Part shown: positions 15,457-23,439 of the stretch, in pieces
Numbering within the stretch: the first letter of the stretch is position 1
Layout: every line of letters starts with the position of its first letter
Origin: JAJFUV01 sp964384215
Lineage (GTDB): Bacteria > Acidobacteriota > Terriglobia > Bryobacterales > Bryobacteraceae
Direction of reading: 5' to 3'
DNA length: 64,000 nt
NCBI GenBank assembly: GCA_964384215.1
Contig: CAYLLB010000004.1
Coordinates: 1-64,000 of the forward strand
Program-made: the position numbers and the translations under genes
The notes under the pieces: generated by a model
Database searches by the model: none
Told to the model about the DNA's origin: nothing
Seen by the model: only the letters and a program-made list of their open reading frames with translations

Positions 15457-16374
15457 TCACCCGGCGATCAACTCTTCCATCATGCGCCGCGCTTTGCGCG
15501 CTTCGCTGGTGATCGCGGCTGCATCTGCGCCACGGTCCAGGCACTCAACCACCAGCGGCCCGCGCTTAAAGCCGCCCTTCCTGGCTCGGGCGAAAACCTC
15601 GCGGAAGTTCACTTTGCCCGTGCCGGGAGTGACCAGCACCTCCTTAGGCGGCTTGAAGTCCTTGATGCTCATCCCCGCGATCAGCCCGTCCACCGACGGC
15701 ACGTCATCCACCGGGTCGGCTTTCCCATCAGAGTAGTAAAAGATGTTGCCGGGATCGTACCAGATGCCGAAGTTCTTGTGCCCCACCATCTCGACGATCT
15801 TCCGGCACTGTGCACCCGTGGCGTTGCTGCCCCCGTGCGGCTTTACGCTGAGCGACACCTTCTTCGCCGCAGCGTAGTTGCAGCATTCCGCAACCACCTT
15901 GTAGTAGGCGGTGACCAACTCCGCTTTCCCAGTTCCGCCGAGCAGCAGATTCGGGCAGGGGACGGCCGCGCAGTTGTCGATAAGCTTCTTGAGCCCATCA
16001 ATGCCGGCTTCTACCGACTTTTGGACCGGAAAGTTGCCCGCGTAGATCGAGATCGTCTGCATCCCGCGCTTGCGCACTTCCTCGCCCATTGCCGCCGCTT
16101 CCTCCTCGCTGACATCCGTTGTTATGATGACCCAGGACTTGTCACTTTTGTGGGTCATCAGCCCGGCGTACTTGTAACCCGCTTCGGCCATACCGTCCAA
16201 TGCAACGCGGTAGTCGAACTGATCCCACGGCCGCGTGTAGCAGCCGATCTGCCACCGGTCCTTTCCGCGTGGCGCGGCGCCCAGTGCGAGGGCCCCGGCC
16301 AGGGTTGCCGCGCCACCGGCGAACTGCCGCCGGGTCACCGAATGTGCATGGTATTCGCTCGAATGAACTGGCAT
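15457..16374 (-). CDS. Tat-exported sugar isomerase/epimerase (AP_endonuc_2)
   Basis: 305 aa. TRRQFAGGAATLAGALALG at 14-32 is a twin-arginine signal. The rest is a TIM barrel of the xylose-isomerase-like family: RWQIGCYTRPW, LSVKPHGG, WYDPGNIFYY and PLVVECL supply the Glu/Asp/His metal ligands. Likely function is isomerisation, epimerisation or hydration-elimination of a (keto)sugar in the periplasm. It is the last gene of a minus-strand group with two Gfo/Idh/MocA proteins and another epimerase. Substrate unknown. Confidence 0.83.
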   Translation of the reverse strand: MPVHSSEYHAHSVTRRQFAGGAATLAGALALGAAPRGKDRWQIGCYTRPWDQFDYRVALDGMAEAGYKYAGLMTHKSDKSWVIITTDVSEEEAAAMGEEVRKRGMQTISIYAGNFPVQKSVEAGIDGLKKLIDNCAAVPCPNLLLGGTGKAELVTAYYKVVAECCNYAAAKKVSLSVKPHGGSNATGAQCRKIVEMVGHKNFGIWYDPGNIFYYSDGKADPVDDVPSVDGLIAGMSIKDFKPPKEVLVTPGTGKVNFREVFARARKGGFKRGPLVVECLDRGADAAAITSEARKARRMMEELIAG

Positions 16375-16391
16375 CGTGCTCCTCCCGGCCG

Positions 16392-17621
16392 TTACGCCTT
16401 GATCGTCTGCTTCACCGGGTCGTAGGTGACCTTCCGGCCTGTCGTGTACGAAAGATCGGCCATGATCGTCGCAATGGAATGCGAGAATCCCGCTTCAATA
16501 GGCGCATTCGGGGCCTTGCGCGAGCGCACGCACTCGAAGAAGTTCTTCATGTGGTGCGTGCTCTCCACTTGCGGAATGGTTGTGCCGGGCTGGATGCGAT
16601 CCGCTTCGCTCGAACCTTCGCCGCTGACAGTCCAAGGCTTGTTCCAGTTGCTGGCATCCATCACGCCTTTCGTTCCGATGAACTTCAGGTAGCTGTTCGC
16701 GCTGGTGCCGAAGGTGGAGTTGTAGCGCACCAGGAATCCCTCGTCGGGATATTCCAGGACGCACTCGATCGAATCCGGGCAGGTGTACTCGTCGTCCTTG
16801 AACCGGACTTTCCCTCCCATGGCCATCACGCTCCTGGGAACTTTGGCCCCCGTGACGTAGTGAACCAAGTCGATGAAATGCACCATCAGGTTGGTGTGGG
16901 GCCCGCGCGAGAATTCGCGGAAGCCGTACCACCCCGCGTACTGCTTGCCGTTGAAGGGCCTGTCCTTCTGGTTCATAAGGAAGCCCTTCCAGTCCACGTC
17001 GGCCTCGCTGATCGGACGCTCTCCATAGGTGTACCAGTACGGTTCCTTGCTGTTGCGCGACTGCTCGATCTTAAAGATCTTGCCCAGCCCGCCGGACTGC
17101 ACGAAGGCGCGGCCGGAAACCGAAGGTGCCCAACTGCGCACTTGTGTGCCGATCTGCACGATGCGGTTGTTCGCCTTTACCGCGTTAACCGCCTCGTGCA
17201 ATTCCTTCAGGTTCATCGCGAGCGGTTTTTCGCAGTACGCGTCCTTGCCCGCGCGCGCGGCGGCAGCGAGTTGCGTGCAGTGCTGGTGGTCCGGAGTGCC
17301 GATGATGACCGCGTCGACACCCTTCGATGCCAGCAGGTCCTGATAGCGGACGAACTGCTCGGGTGTGGTGCCGGATGCCTGCTGCACCATCTGGATAGCC
17401 TTCTCGCGCTGCTGCTTCCAGGTGTCGCAGACGGCAACCACCTGCGCGTTGCACTCCTTCTGAAATTGCAAAGCCTCCCTGAGCAGCCCCCGGCTGCCGC
17501 AACCGATGACGCCCAGGGAAAGGCGGTCGTTGGCCCCCAGGACTCGCTGATAGGAACTAGCGGCTAGCGAGGCCGCCGCGAAAGAACAATTCACAAACTC
17601 TCGACGGTTGAGTGTAGACAC
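16392..17621 (-). CDS. Exported Gfo/Idh/MocA oxidoreductase
   Basis: 409 aa from GTG 17621 (AGGAGAG seven bases upstream). Export signal NRREFVNCSFAAASLAAS at 5-22, likely Tat. Rossmann motif GVIGCGSRG near 40, then GTPDHQHC and YCEKPLAMN with the catalytic-type Lys, and HFIDLVHYVTG with the barrel His. The C-terminal domain carries WYGFREFSRGPHTN, common in the exported acidobacterial/planctomycete branch. It should oxidise or reduce a sugar carbon with bound NAD(P). The gap of 17 bp to the epimerase downstream argues for one transcript. Substrate unknown. Confidence 0.87.
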   Translation of the reverse strand: MSTLNRREFVNCSFAAASLAASSYQRVLGANDRLSLGVIGCGSRGLLREALQFQKECNAQVVAVCDTWKQQREKAIQMVQQASGTTPEQFVRYQDLLASKGVDAVIIGTPDHQHCTQLAAAARAGKDAYCEKPLAMNLKELHEAVNAVKANNRIVQIGTQVRSWAPSVSGRAFVQSGGLGKIFKIEQSRNSKEPYWYTYGERPISEADVDWKGFLMNQKDRPFNGKQYAGWYGFREFSRGPHTNLMVHFIDLVHYVTGAKVPRSVMAMGGKVRFKDDEYTCPDSIECVLEYPDEGFLVRYNSTFGTSANSYLKFIGTKGVMDASNWNKPWTVSGEGSSEADRIQPGTTIPQVESTHHMKNFFECVRSRKAPNAPIEAGFSHSIATIMADLSYTTGRKVTYDPVKQTIKA

Positions 17622-17679
17622 AATAACTCTCCTGTAAATAGCGGATGATAACACCAACGACCCGGTACTATGCCCGCAG

Positions 17680-18801
17680 CTAGGCGATCATCTCATCCCA
17701 GGTGACCACACGCTTTTCGTAGATCGCCTTGGTGCCCATGAGCGCCTGCAGGGTCGATTCCATGGCCGATTCAGCTCCATTGATGGGCTGCTTGTTGTTC
17801 TTCACCGAATCCACCCACGCCGCCAGCGCCATATAGGTGGAATCCTGGCCGCTGCCGGGTATGTCCAGCTTGATCTGCTCGCGCTTCTCGCGGGGCTGCC
17901 AGACGCCCTTCACTAGGTCGACGGAGCCTTCGCTGCCGAACACCCTCTCGGCGACACCAGTGAAAGCCGGCGGATCGTAATAGTGATGGCTGAAGTTGAT
18001 GTAGACGCCGTTGGCGTATTCGTAAATCACGCTGTAGCCGTCCATGCAGGTGCGCCCCGGAGGCTCGTTCTTGAACAGATTCTGGCCGCCGGTGCCATAG
18101 GCGCGCAGCGGATGGCCGCCGATCGCCCAACGGAACAGATCCAGAATGTGGATGCCCTGGTCGACAACCATGTCGCCGGACTTGGTACGGTCGTGATACC
18201 ACGGCGTCGTGCGGGGCAAGCCCTCGCCGCCGTGCCGGATCCCATGACACATGAGTACACGACCGATGCCGCCGTCGTGGATGAACTTCTCAGCGGCGTT
18301 CGTCGCCGGGTCGTGCCGCAACTGGAACCCGAACTGAACTATTTTGTCGGAGCGCTTCACCTCGGCCGCCACCGCCCTGCAATCGGCTGGCGTCAAAGCC
18401 ATGGGCTTCTCCGCATAAAGATGCTTGCCGGCTTCGAGGATGGCGATGTCGAAATCCTTATGCGTCCAGTCCGGCGTCGCCAGGACCACGGCGTCGATGT
18501 CCTTGCGCTGATCGAGCATCTTGCGGAAATCCGCGTAGGTCTCGGCCGATCCGCCGGCGTCAGCGACCAGCTTCGCCGCGTTCCCGACGCGCTCGGGGAT
18601 AATGTCGCAGACGGCCACGACCTTCACCCCGGGCACCTTCAATACGTTTTTCAGAAGCCATGTGCCGCGGTTCCCCGTGCCGACGCACGCCACCCGCAGC
18701 GTATCGCTGGGAGATTGCGCGGACACAATTGCGGGCGCGCCCACGGTGGCAATGGCCGCCGCGGGAACGCTCAAGAAAGTACGACGAGTGCAATTTTCCA
18801 T
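17680..18801 (-). CDS. Exported Gfo/Idh/MocA oxidoreductase
   Basis: 373 aa from ATG 18801 with GGAGAAG upstream. Tat-like signal TRRTFLSVPAAAIATVGAPA at 6-25, with a probable cleavage after IVSAQ. Rossmann motif VACVGTGNRG around 36-45, DAVVLATPDWTH, YAEKPMALTP with the catalytic Lys, and DQGIHILDLFRWAIGG with the active-site His. It is related to, but clearly distinct from, the neighbouring oxidoreductase, so not a recent tandem duplication. It lies between that gene (58 bp) and an exported epimerase (66 bp). Confidence 0.87.
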   Translation of the reverse strand: MENCTRRTFLSVPAAAIATVGAPAIVSAQSPSDTLRVACVGTGNRGTWLLKNVLKVPGVKVVAVCDIIPERVGNAAKLVADAGGSAETYADFRKMLDQRKDIDAVVLATPDWTHKDFDIAILEAGKHLYAEKPMALTPADCRAVAAEVKRSDKIVQFGFQLRHDPATNAAEKFIHDGGIGRVLMCHGIRHGGEGLPRTTPWYHDRTKSGDMVVDQGIHILDLFRWAIGGHPLRAYGTGGQNLFKNEPPGRTCMDGYSVIYEYANGVYINFSHHYYDPPAFTGVAERVFGSEGSVDLVKGVWQPREKREQIKLDIPGSGQDSTYMALAAWVDSVKNNKQPINGAESAMESTLQALMGTKAIYEKRVVTWDEMIA

Positions 18802-18867
18802 GTTCTTCTCCAATCCCGAACTATGAATATCCAACTTCTATGTGGCGATGGACCGCGCAAGCCGGAG

Positions 18868-19755
18868 CTAGCCTGCCAGCGCGTAGATTCGATCCACCAC
18901 CGTCGAAAGCCTGTTGATCTGCTCCGGGTCTTTGGCGTCGTAGCCGTATTCCGGCGAGAGCCATCCCCGGTAGTCGATCTTGATCAAAGCGTCAACGACC
19001 GCCTTCCAGTCTACGTCCCCTTCCATGGGCGGCACGAACTGGTTGGTCCGAAGCCTGAAATCCTTAATGTGCATGCGCTTGATGCGCGGACCCAACGTCA
19101 GAATCCAATCCTGCGGGTAGCCGAACTGCAAAACGTTGCCGATGTCGAAGTGGGCCTGCAGCCAGGGACTGTGAAACTGGTCCACGAAAGCGCGCATCTC
19201 GAGTGGGCTCAGCAGGAACTTGTTCCACACGTTCTCGAGAGTGAGAATCACCTTTGCCTGCGCGGCATGGGAGATGGTCTTCCTTAGCTCCTCGCCGGTC
19301 AGTTTCCAGGTATCCTCGTAGCGGTGCGTCAACTGCGGGCCCGAGCCCACGCGGGAGGGCACCAGCAGGATCGTGCCCGAGTTCAATGCGTAAGCGATGT
19401 CGATGGATTTCTTGATCACATCCACACCTTGGGCGCGCACGGCCGGGTCGGGATCATTCAGGGGGCATTTCGAGAACGGGCGCGAGACTGAAATAGTCAC
19501 GATGGTCACGCCGTTGTCGCGTGCGGCGGCAGCGATGCTCTTGAGTTCGCCCGGAGGCGTGTCCAGGTTGAGCTTGACCCCCATGGTGATTTCGTAGCCG
19601 TCGAAGCCGGCGCGCTTGACTTGGCGAAAAGCCTGCGCCAGCGACGCCGATTCCGGAATAATGCCGTCGCAGATGCTCTTCTTGAAGCGCGACCCCGAAG
19701 CCGCGGCTGCTGCGGCCACTGCCATGGGTAGTGCGATGATGTTTCGTCGAGTCAT
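18868..19755 (-). CDS. Exported sugar isomerase/epimerase (AP_endonuc_2)
   Basis: 295 aa from ATG 19755, where the Tat-like signal TRRNIIALPMAVAAAAA begins at residue 2; an ATG 12 bases further up at 19767 abuts GAAGGG too closely to be likely. TIM-barrel family: GYEITMGVKLN, TLENVWNKFLLSP, HFDIGNVLQFG, KRMHIKDFR and YRGWLSPEYG show the metal-binding Glu/Asp/His set. First gene of the group of four exported sugar enzymes. The IS remnant begins about 140 bp upstream, so the original promoter region may have been rearranged. Confidence 0.83.
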   Translation of the reverse strand: MTRRNIIALPMAVAAAAAASGSRFKKSICDGIIPESASLAQAFRQVKRAGFDGYEITMGVKLNLDTPPGELKSIAAAARDNGVTIVTISVSRPFSKCPLNDPDPAVRAQGVDVIKKSIDIAYALNSGTILLVPSRVGSGPQLTHRYEDTWKLTGEELRKTISHAAQAKVILTLENVWNKFLLSPLEMRAFVDQFHSPWLQAHFDIGNVLQFGYPQDWILTLGPRIKRMHIKDFRLRTNQFVPPMEGDVDWKAVVDALIKIDYRGWLSPEYGYDAKDPEQINRLSTVVDRIYALAG

Positions 19756-19851
19756 AATGACATGCATCCCTTCTTTCTGCCGGGCATAACTAGAGAAGTC
19801 TCCGGCGTCTTACCTCGTCCGGCTGCCCGCGCGGGCAACGGGGACGGTGGT

Positions 19852-19891
19852 GTGGGGCAAGGGGGTGGCGTTTGAATCCCCTTGCCCCCAC
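19852..19891. repeat. Strong hairpin at the breakpoint of the IS remnant
   Basis: GTGGGGCAAGGGG (19852-19864) pairs with CCCCTTGCCCCCAC (19878-19891) with one bulged base. Transposase similarity stops exactly at its right edge. The 14-mer GTGTGGGGCAAGGG from its left side occurs again at 44365-44378, so it may be part of a dispersed intergenic sequence. Confidence 0.45.
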
Positions 19892-20340
19892 ATTCTTCGC
19901 CTTCGCGCCGGCCAGCGTCAGGAACCAGTTCGCATTCGGGCACGCGTCTGGGGACCTGCCATTGAAGCGCTCCATGTGGCCGTTCTGCATCGGCCGGCCC
20001 CGAAGAAAGCTATATGCCTCGATGGCCGGGTACTTGCGCGTGAAGCTGTCCATGATCGTCAGCACCCGGAGACTCCGGCCCCTCGCCAGCGAGTCCACGA
20101 CGAAGTCGATCGCCCATTCCTGATTGCGTCCGGCGAACATTGCCGCCGGCGGTAGCCATAGCGCGGCTTTTGCCTCGCCAACTCAATCATGGCTTGGTGC
20201 AGCCGGGCGTTGCGCTCTGGCCGGGGCTCGGAGCGGTATGTGGTGCGATCCAGTTTCAGCAGCGTGCAGGCTTGGCGCTCGCTCTGCCCATGCCCGGCCA
20301 GCACGAGCGCCACATGGCGGCGTCGCTCTACAAGCTCCAT
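19892..20340 (-). pseudogene. IS3 OrfB transposase, multiply deleted
   Basis: The N-terminal part is recognisable (SERQACTLLKLDRTTYR, then ELARQKPRYGYRR), after which the frame shifts and about 60-80 residues are missing. The catalytic core resumes at about 20125 with NQEWAIDFVVDSLARGR, holding the first Asp, up to DSFTRKYPAIEAYSFL. A second deletion then removes the V-D-N-G region with the second catalytic Asp. It resumes with RPMQNGHMERFNGR (catalytic Glu) and NANWFLTLAGAK before ending. Two deletions plus loss of the 3' end make it a clear pseudogene. Confidence 0.85.
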
Positions 20341-20573
20341 CCGTTTTCTCGGATCACCGTCTGCAAGACGTCCTTGTCCAGCGGCAATTCGGCCACCAGC
20401 TCTTTCAATCTCGCGTTGTCTTGCTCCAGATCGCGCAGCAGCCGGACCTCGTTGACTTCCAGCCCGCCGTACTTCGCCTTCCAGGCGTACAGCGTGGCCT
20501 CGCTCACCCCAATCTCACGCGCCAGTTCCTTCGCCTTCCACCCCACCTCCATCTGCTTGACGGCGCCAATCAC
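20328..20573 (-). pseudogene. IS3 OrfA (HTH_Tnp_1), probably 5'-truncated
   Basis: 81 aa from GTG 20573; coding similarity continues upstream to about 20630 (HREWKEQ) without a proper start. IGVSEATLYAWKAKYGGLEV is the helix-turn-helix core of IS3 OrfA, followed by the leucine-zipper-like LLRDLEQDNARLKELVAEL. It ends at 20328, overlapping the orfB remnant start by 13 bp, as in intact IS3 elements where -1 frameshifting makes OrfAB. Confidence 0.75.
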
Positions 20574-20773
20574 CTGCTCCTTCCATTCTCGGTGCTTCTC
20601 CAGTTCTACCTGGTAGAGATTACCGGAGAGCTAGTCACAAGTCTCCGGTCCTGACGGGCAGAAGTCTCGTTTGGAGGCGGTTTAGTTATTCCTCTATGCT
20701 AGTGGCTTCCAACCAAAGCAAGCCGGGCTCCTATCGCTTTCTACTGTAGGGATTTTATAAGCACGAACTTGCC

Positions 20774-20802
20774 TTGTCAAGAGAAAGATTAACTATTACA
20801 AT
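20774..20802 (+). promoter_or_regulatory. Sigma-70-type promoter for the ROK-DegT operon
   Basis: TTGTCA (20774-20779), a 17-bp spacer and TACAAT (20797-20802) in an unusually AT-rich stretch, in the gap between the IS remnant and the ROK gene. Expected transcription start is about 20809. A Shine-Dalgarno AGGAGG follows at 20838-20843. The gap 20687-20865 holds no other feature. Confidence 0.65.
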
Positions 20803-20865
20803 TAGGTGGTTACGTTGATGTGCTAGACTGACCGCTCAGGAGGCCGCGACCGCGCGGGGACGCAT

Positions 20866-22185
20866 CTGAAGATCTCTAAACAATGGTTTCGTCAGATCCT
20901 CGGTCTGCTGTACCAGCGGCGCACGGCGACGCGTCGCGAGATCATTCAGGCGACCGCGTTAAACTCCGCCTGCGTCAGCCTGACCGTGCAGCACCTCACA
21001 AAGTGCGGCGTGATCCAGCGCATCGGCGAGCTGCGTTCGACCGGGGGCCGGAAGCGGGAAGTGCTGAAGCTGAATTCTGAGACCGCTTATTTCGTGGTAA
21101 TGGATCTCGAAGGAACGCGCATCCGCATCGGACTGGCGAACTTCCTGGGCGACGTGCGTTACCGCTGGGAGGAAGACGTCAATTACCGGAGCCGGCTGGA
21201 AGTCAGGGATCTTCAGCACGGAATCGAGGCGGTGCTGGGCAACCTGGACCCCGCCGAGCGTCTGCGGACGCTGGCGGTGGGAGTGAGCTACACCGGACTG
21301 CCGGATTCCTCCGGAGGCATTACGGCGGTCAATCTGGGTTGGAAAGATTTCCCCCTGGGCAAACATCTGGAGCAATTCGTCGACCTGCCCATTTTCTATG
21401 CCAACGATGGTGTCTGCAAGATTCTGGCGGAGCGATCGCTGGGGGTCGCGCAGAACTGCGACAACTGCGTCTACGTCATGGCCGGGATCGGGCTGGGTAT
21501 AGGCCTTTACGTGGGCGGCCGGCTGGTGACGGGCGCGCGGGGACTGGCCGGCGAGTTTGGACACATGACCGTGGATCCGGCCGCCGCCGATCGGTGCAAC
21601 TGTGGCAAGACAGGATGCCTGGAGGCGATCGCGTCCAGTCCAAACATCGTTCGTCAGTACTTCGAAATGACCGGCCGGACCGGGCAGCACCCGAAGTCTT
21701 ACCCGGTGACCGAAGTGTTCGCGCGCGCCCGGGCGAAGGATGGCGCGGCGCTCGCGGTCATAGAACGCGTGGGACGCTATCTCGGCCTGGGGCTCGCGAA
21801 CGTGATAAACCTGCTGAACCCCGAGCTGATCGTCTTGGGGGGCGATTACGTCGAAGGCCAGGATCTGCTGATCCCCTGCATCCGGCAAACGCTCGGGCGG
21901 CACTGCCTGCCCGGCCTCTTGGAAGGTGTCGAGCTGAAAGCTAGCGCCCTGGGACATGAGGGTGGATTGAAAGGAGCGGCCTCCCTGGCCTTCAGCCATG
22001 CGCTGCAGGACGAGGAGTTGTTGAGGAAAATGACCAGTCCCCTGCAACTGCAGCCGCAAGGATCTGGAAACGAAGACGCCGCGGCGCTTACGGGCGGCGG
22101 CAGTGCGAAAACCAGGACAGAACGGAAAGGAAAACCGCATGGAAGAACTAGCCATACGCGGCGGCCCAAAGGCCGTCAGGAATAA
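20866..22185 (+). CDS. ROK-family transcriptional repressor
   Basis: 439 aa if translation starts at CTG 20866. An N-terminal winged helix (RREIIQATALNSACVSLTV, then STGGRKREVLKLN) precedes the ROK sugar-kinase-like domain with YANDGVCKILAERSLG, GIGLGIGLYVGG, GLAGEFGHM and the zinc motif CNCGKTGCLE. ROK repressors sense sugars or sugar phosphates. No ATG, GTG or TTG exists in frame between the stop at 20824 and GTG 20986, and that GTG lies inside the DNA-binding domain, so CTG (with GGGGA six bases upstream) or another rare start is needed. A Lys/Arg/Gly-rich tail of about 40 residues overlaps the DegT start by 47 bp. Confidence 0.82.
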   Translation: MKISKQWFRQILGLLYQRRTATRREIIQATALNSACVSLTVQHLTKCGVIQRIGELRSTGGRKREVLKLNSETAYFVVMDLEGTRIRIGLANFLGDVRYRWEEDVNYRSRLEVRDLQHGIEAVLGNLDPAERLRTLAVGVSYTGLPDSSGGITAVNLGWKDFPLGKHLEQFVDLPIFYANDGVCKILAERSLGVAQNCDNCVYVMAGIGLGIGLYVGGRLVTGARGLAGEFGHMTVDPAAADRCNCGKTGCLEAIASSPNIVRQYFEMTGRTGQHPKSYPVTEVFARARAKDGAALAVIERVGRYLGLGLANVINLLNPELIVLGGDYVEGQDLLIPCIRQTLGRHCLPGLLEGVELKASALGHEGGLKGAASLAFSHALQDEELLRKMTSPLQLQPQGSGNEDAAALTGGGSAKTRTERKGKPHGRTSHTRRPKGRQE

Positions 22186-23413
22186 ACTTGTAGGCTGGCC
22201 TCACTTCAGCGAGGAAGCCATTCAATCGGTGGTCGACACGCTGCGTTCGGGGAAGGTGAACTATTGGACCGGACGCAAGGGCATGGAGTTCGAGAAGCGC
22301 TTCGCCGAGTGGCAGGGCTCGAAGTACGCCATCAGCGTGGCCACGGGGACGGCGGCGTTGCACGTGGCATTGACCTCGCTGGGCATCGGTCCCGGCGACG
22401 AAGTGATTGTGCCGAGCTACACATTCATCGCCACCAGTTTCTCCGTGGTGCAGGCGGGCGCGGTACCGCGTTTCGCCGACGTGAACCTGGAGGACCACTG
22501 CCTGAGCGTGGAGTCTGCCGAGCGGTTGGTGAACGAGAGGACCCGGGCGATTATGCCGGTGCACCTGTACGGCAACGTGTGCGACATGGACAAGATCACG
22601 GCCTTCGCGAAGAAGCACAACTTGTTCGTGATCGAGGACAACGCAGAGGCCTTCGGCGGTTCTTACAAAGGCAAGAAGACCGGCACGCTGGGCGACATCG
22701 CGGGGTGCAGCTTCTGCCAGAACAAGACCTTCACCACCGGCGGGGAAGGCGGCATGGTGACCACCGACAACGAGGACCTGGCGTGGAATGCGCGCAGCTT
22801 CCGGGACCACGGCTACGACGTCCAGCAGCGGTTGAGCCTGATGGAGTTGGAACAGAAGCTGCCGTACATCCACAACATGGTGGGGTGGAACTACCGGATG
22901 ACGGAGATGCAGTCGGCCATCGGTCTGGCGGAACTGGACCGGATGGACAACTGGAATATGCCGGCGCGGCGGCGGAACGCGAAGATCGTGATCGACGCGC
23001 TGCGCGCGCGTCCAGAGGTGAAGTACTTCCCGGTAGATACGCCGGAGAGGCAGAATGGCTGGTACGTGCTCGCGTTTTCGCTGGACCTGGAACAGATGAA
23101 CTGCGACATCCAGGAGTTCGTGCAGGCCGTGGTGGCGGAGGGGGCGCCGTGCTGGAAGGTCTTCTGGCCGCAGTGCCACACGGAGCGGGCGTTCCGGGAA
23201 CACAATTCGTTCGGGCGGAGCGGGTTCCCGTTCCGGTCGCAGGAATACGCTACGCCGTCGAGCGTGGACTACAGCCAGGTGGAAGTGCCCAACGCGCAGT
23301 GGCACGAGAAGCACACGTTCACGTGCTTCGCGTACCCGACATTCACCGAGGACGACATGCACCAGATCGCCGGCGCGCTGGTCAAAGTGATTCAAGCGTA
23401 TACGAAACTCTGA
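22139..23413 (+). CDS. DegT/DnrJ/EryC1/StrS-family PLP aminotransferase
   Basis: 424 aa from ATG 22139 (AAGGA nine bases upstream). GTAALHVALTSLGIGPGD, VIEDNAEAFGGSYKG with Asp167 facing the PLP pyridine, and SFCQNKTFTTGGEGGM with the Schiff-base Lys196 define the sugar-aminotransferase fold. These enzymes transaminate keto-sugars, in nucleotide-sugar or inositol-type pathways. The sequence is closer to the AHBA/scyllo-inosose group in length than to short ArnB-type proteins (impression, not tested). It overlaps the ROK repressor gene, so regulation by a sugar ligand is likely. Confidence 0.88.
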   Translation: MEELAIRGGPKAVRNKLVGWPHFSEEAIQSVVDTLRSGKVNYWTGRKGMEFEKRFAEWQGSKYAISVATGTAALHVALTSLGIGPGDEVIVPSYTFIATSFSVVQAGAVPRFADVNLEDHCLSVESAERLVNERTRAIMPVHLYGNVCDMDKITAFAKKHNLFVIEDNAEAFGGSYKGKKTGTLGDIAGCSFCQNKTFTTGGEGGMVTTDNEDLAWNARSFRDHGYDVQQRLSLMELEQKLPYIHNMVGWNYRMTEMQSAIGLAELDRMDNWNMPARRRNAKIVIDALRARPEVKYFPVDTPERQNGWYVLAFSLDLEQMNCDIQEFVQAVVAEGAPCWKVFWPQCHTERAFREHNSFGRSGFPFRSQEYATPSSVDYSQVEVPNAQWHEKHTFTCFAYPTFTEDDMHQIAGALVKVIQAYTKL

Positions 23414-23439
23414 AACAGCCGGATCGGGCCGCCGGGAGG

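Larger units (their letters stand above)
19892..20686 (-). mobile_element. Degraded IS3-family insertion sequence
   Basis: Contains the IS3-type orfA and orfB remnants in the usual overlapping arrangement, reading leftward. The upstream end at about 20669-20686 reads CTAAACCGCCTCCAAACG on the minus strand, resembling the outer inverted repeats of IS407/IS3-group elements. The opposite terminal repeat is missing: similarity ends at the hairpin 19852-19891. An 8-bp inverted repeat (ACCGGAGA at 20622-20629, TCTCCGGT at 20642-20649) lies ahead of orfA. The element cannot be active. Confidence 0.8.

Noticed and set aside
20959..22155. Long minus-strand open frame opposite the ROK gene
   Set aside because: The ROK zinc and kinase motifs are on the plus strand; the antisense frame has none.
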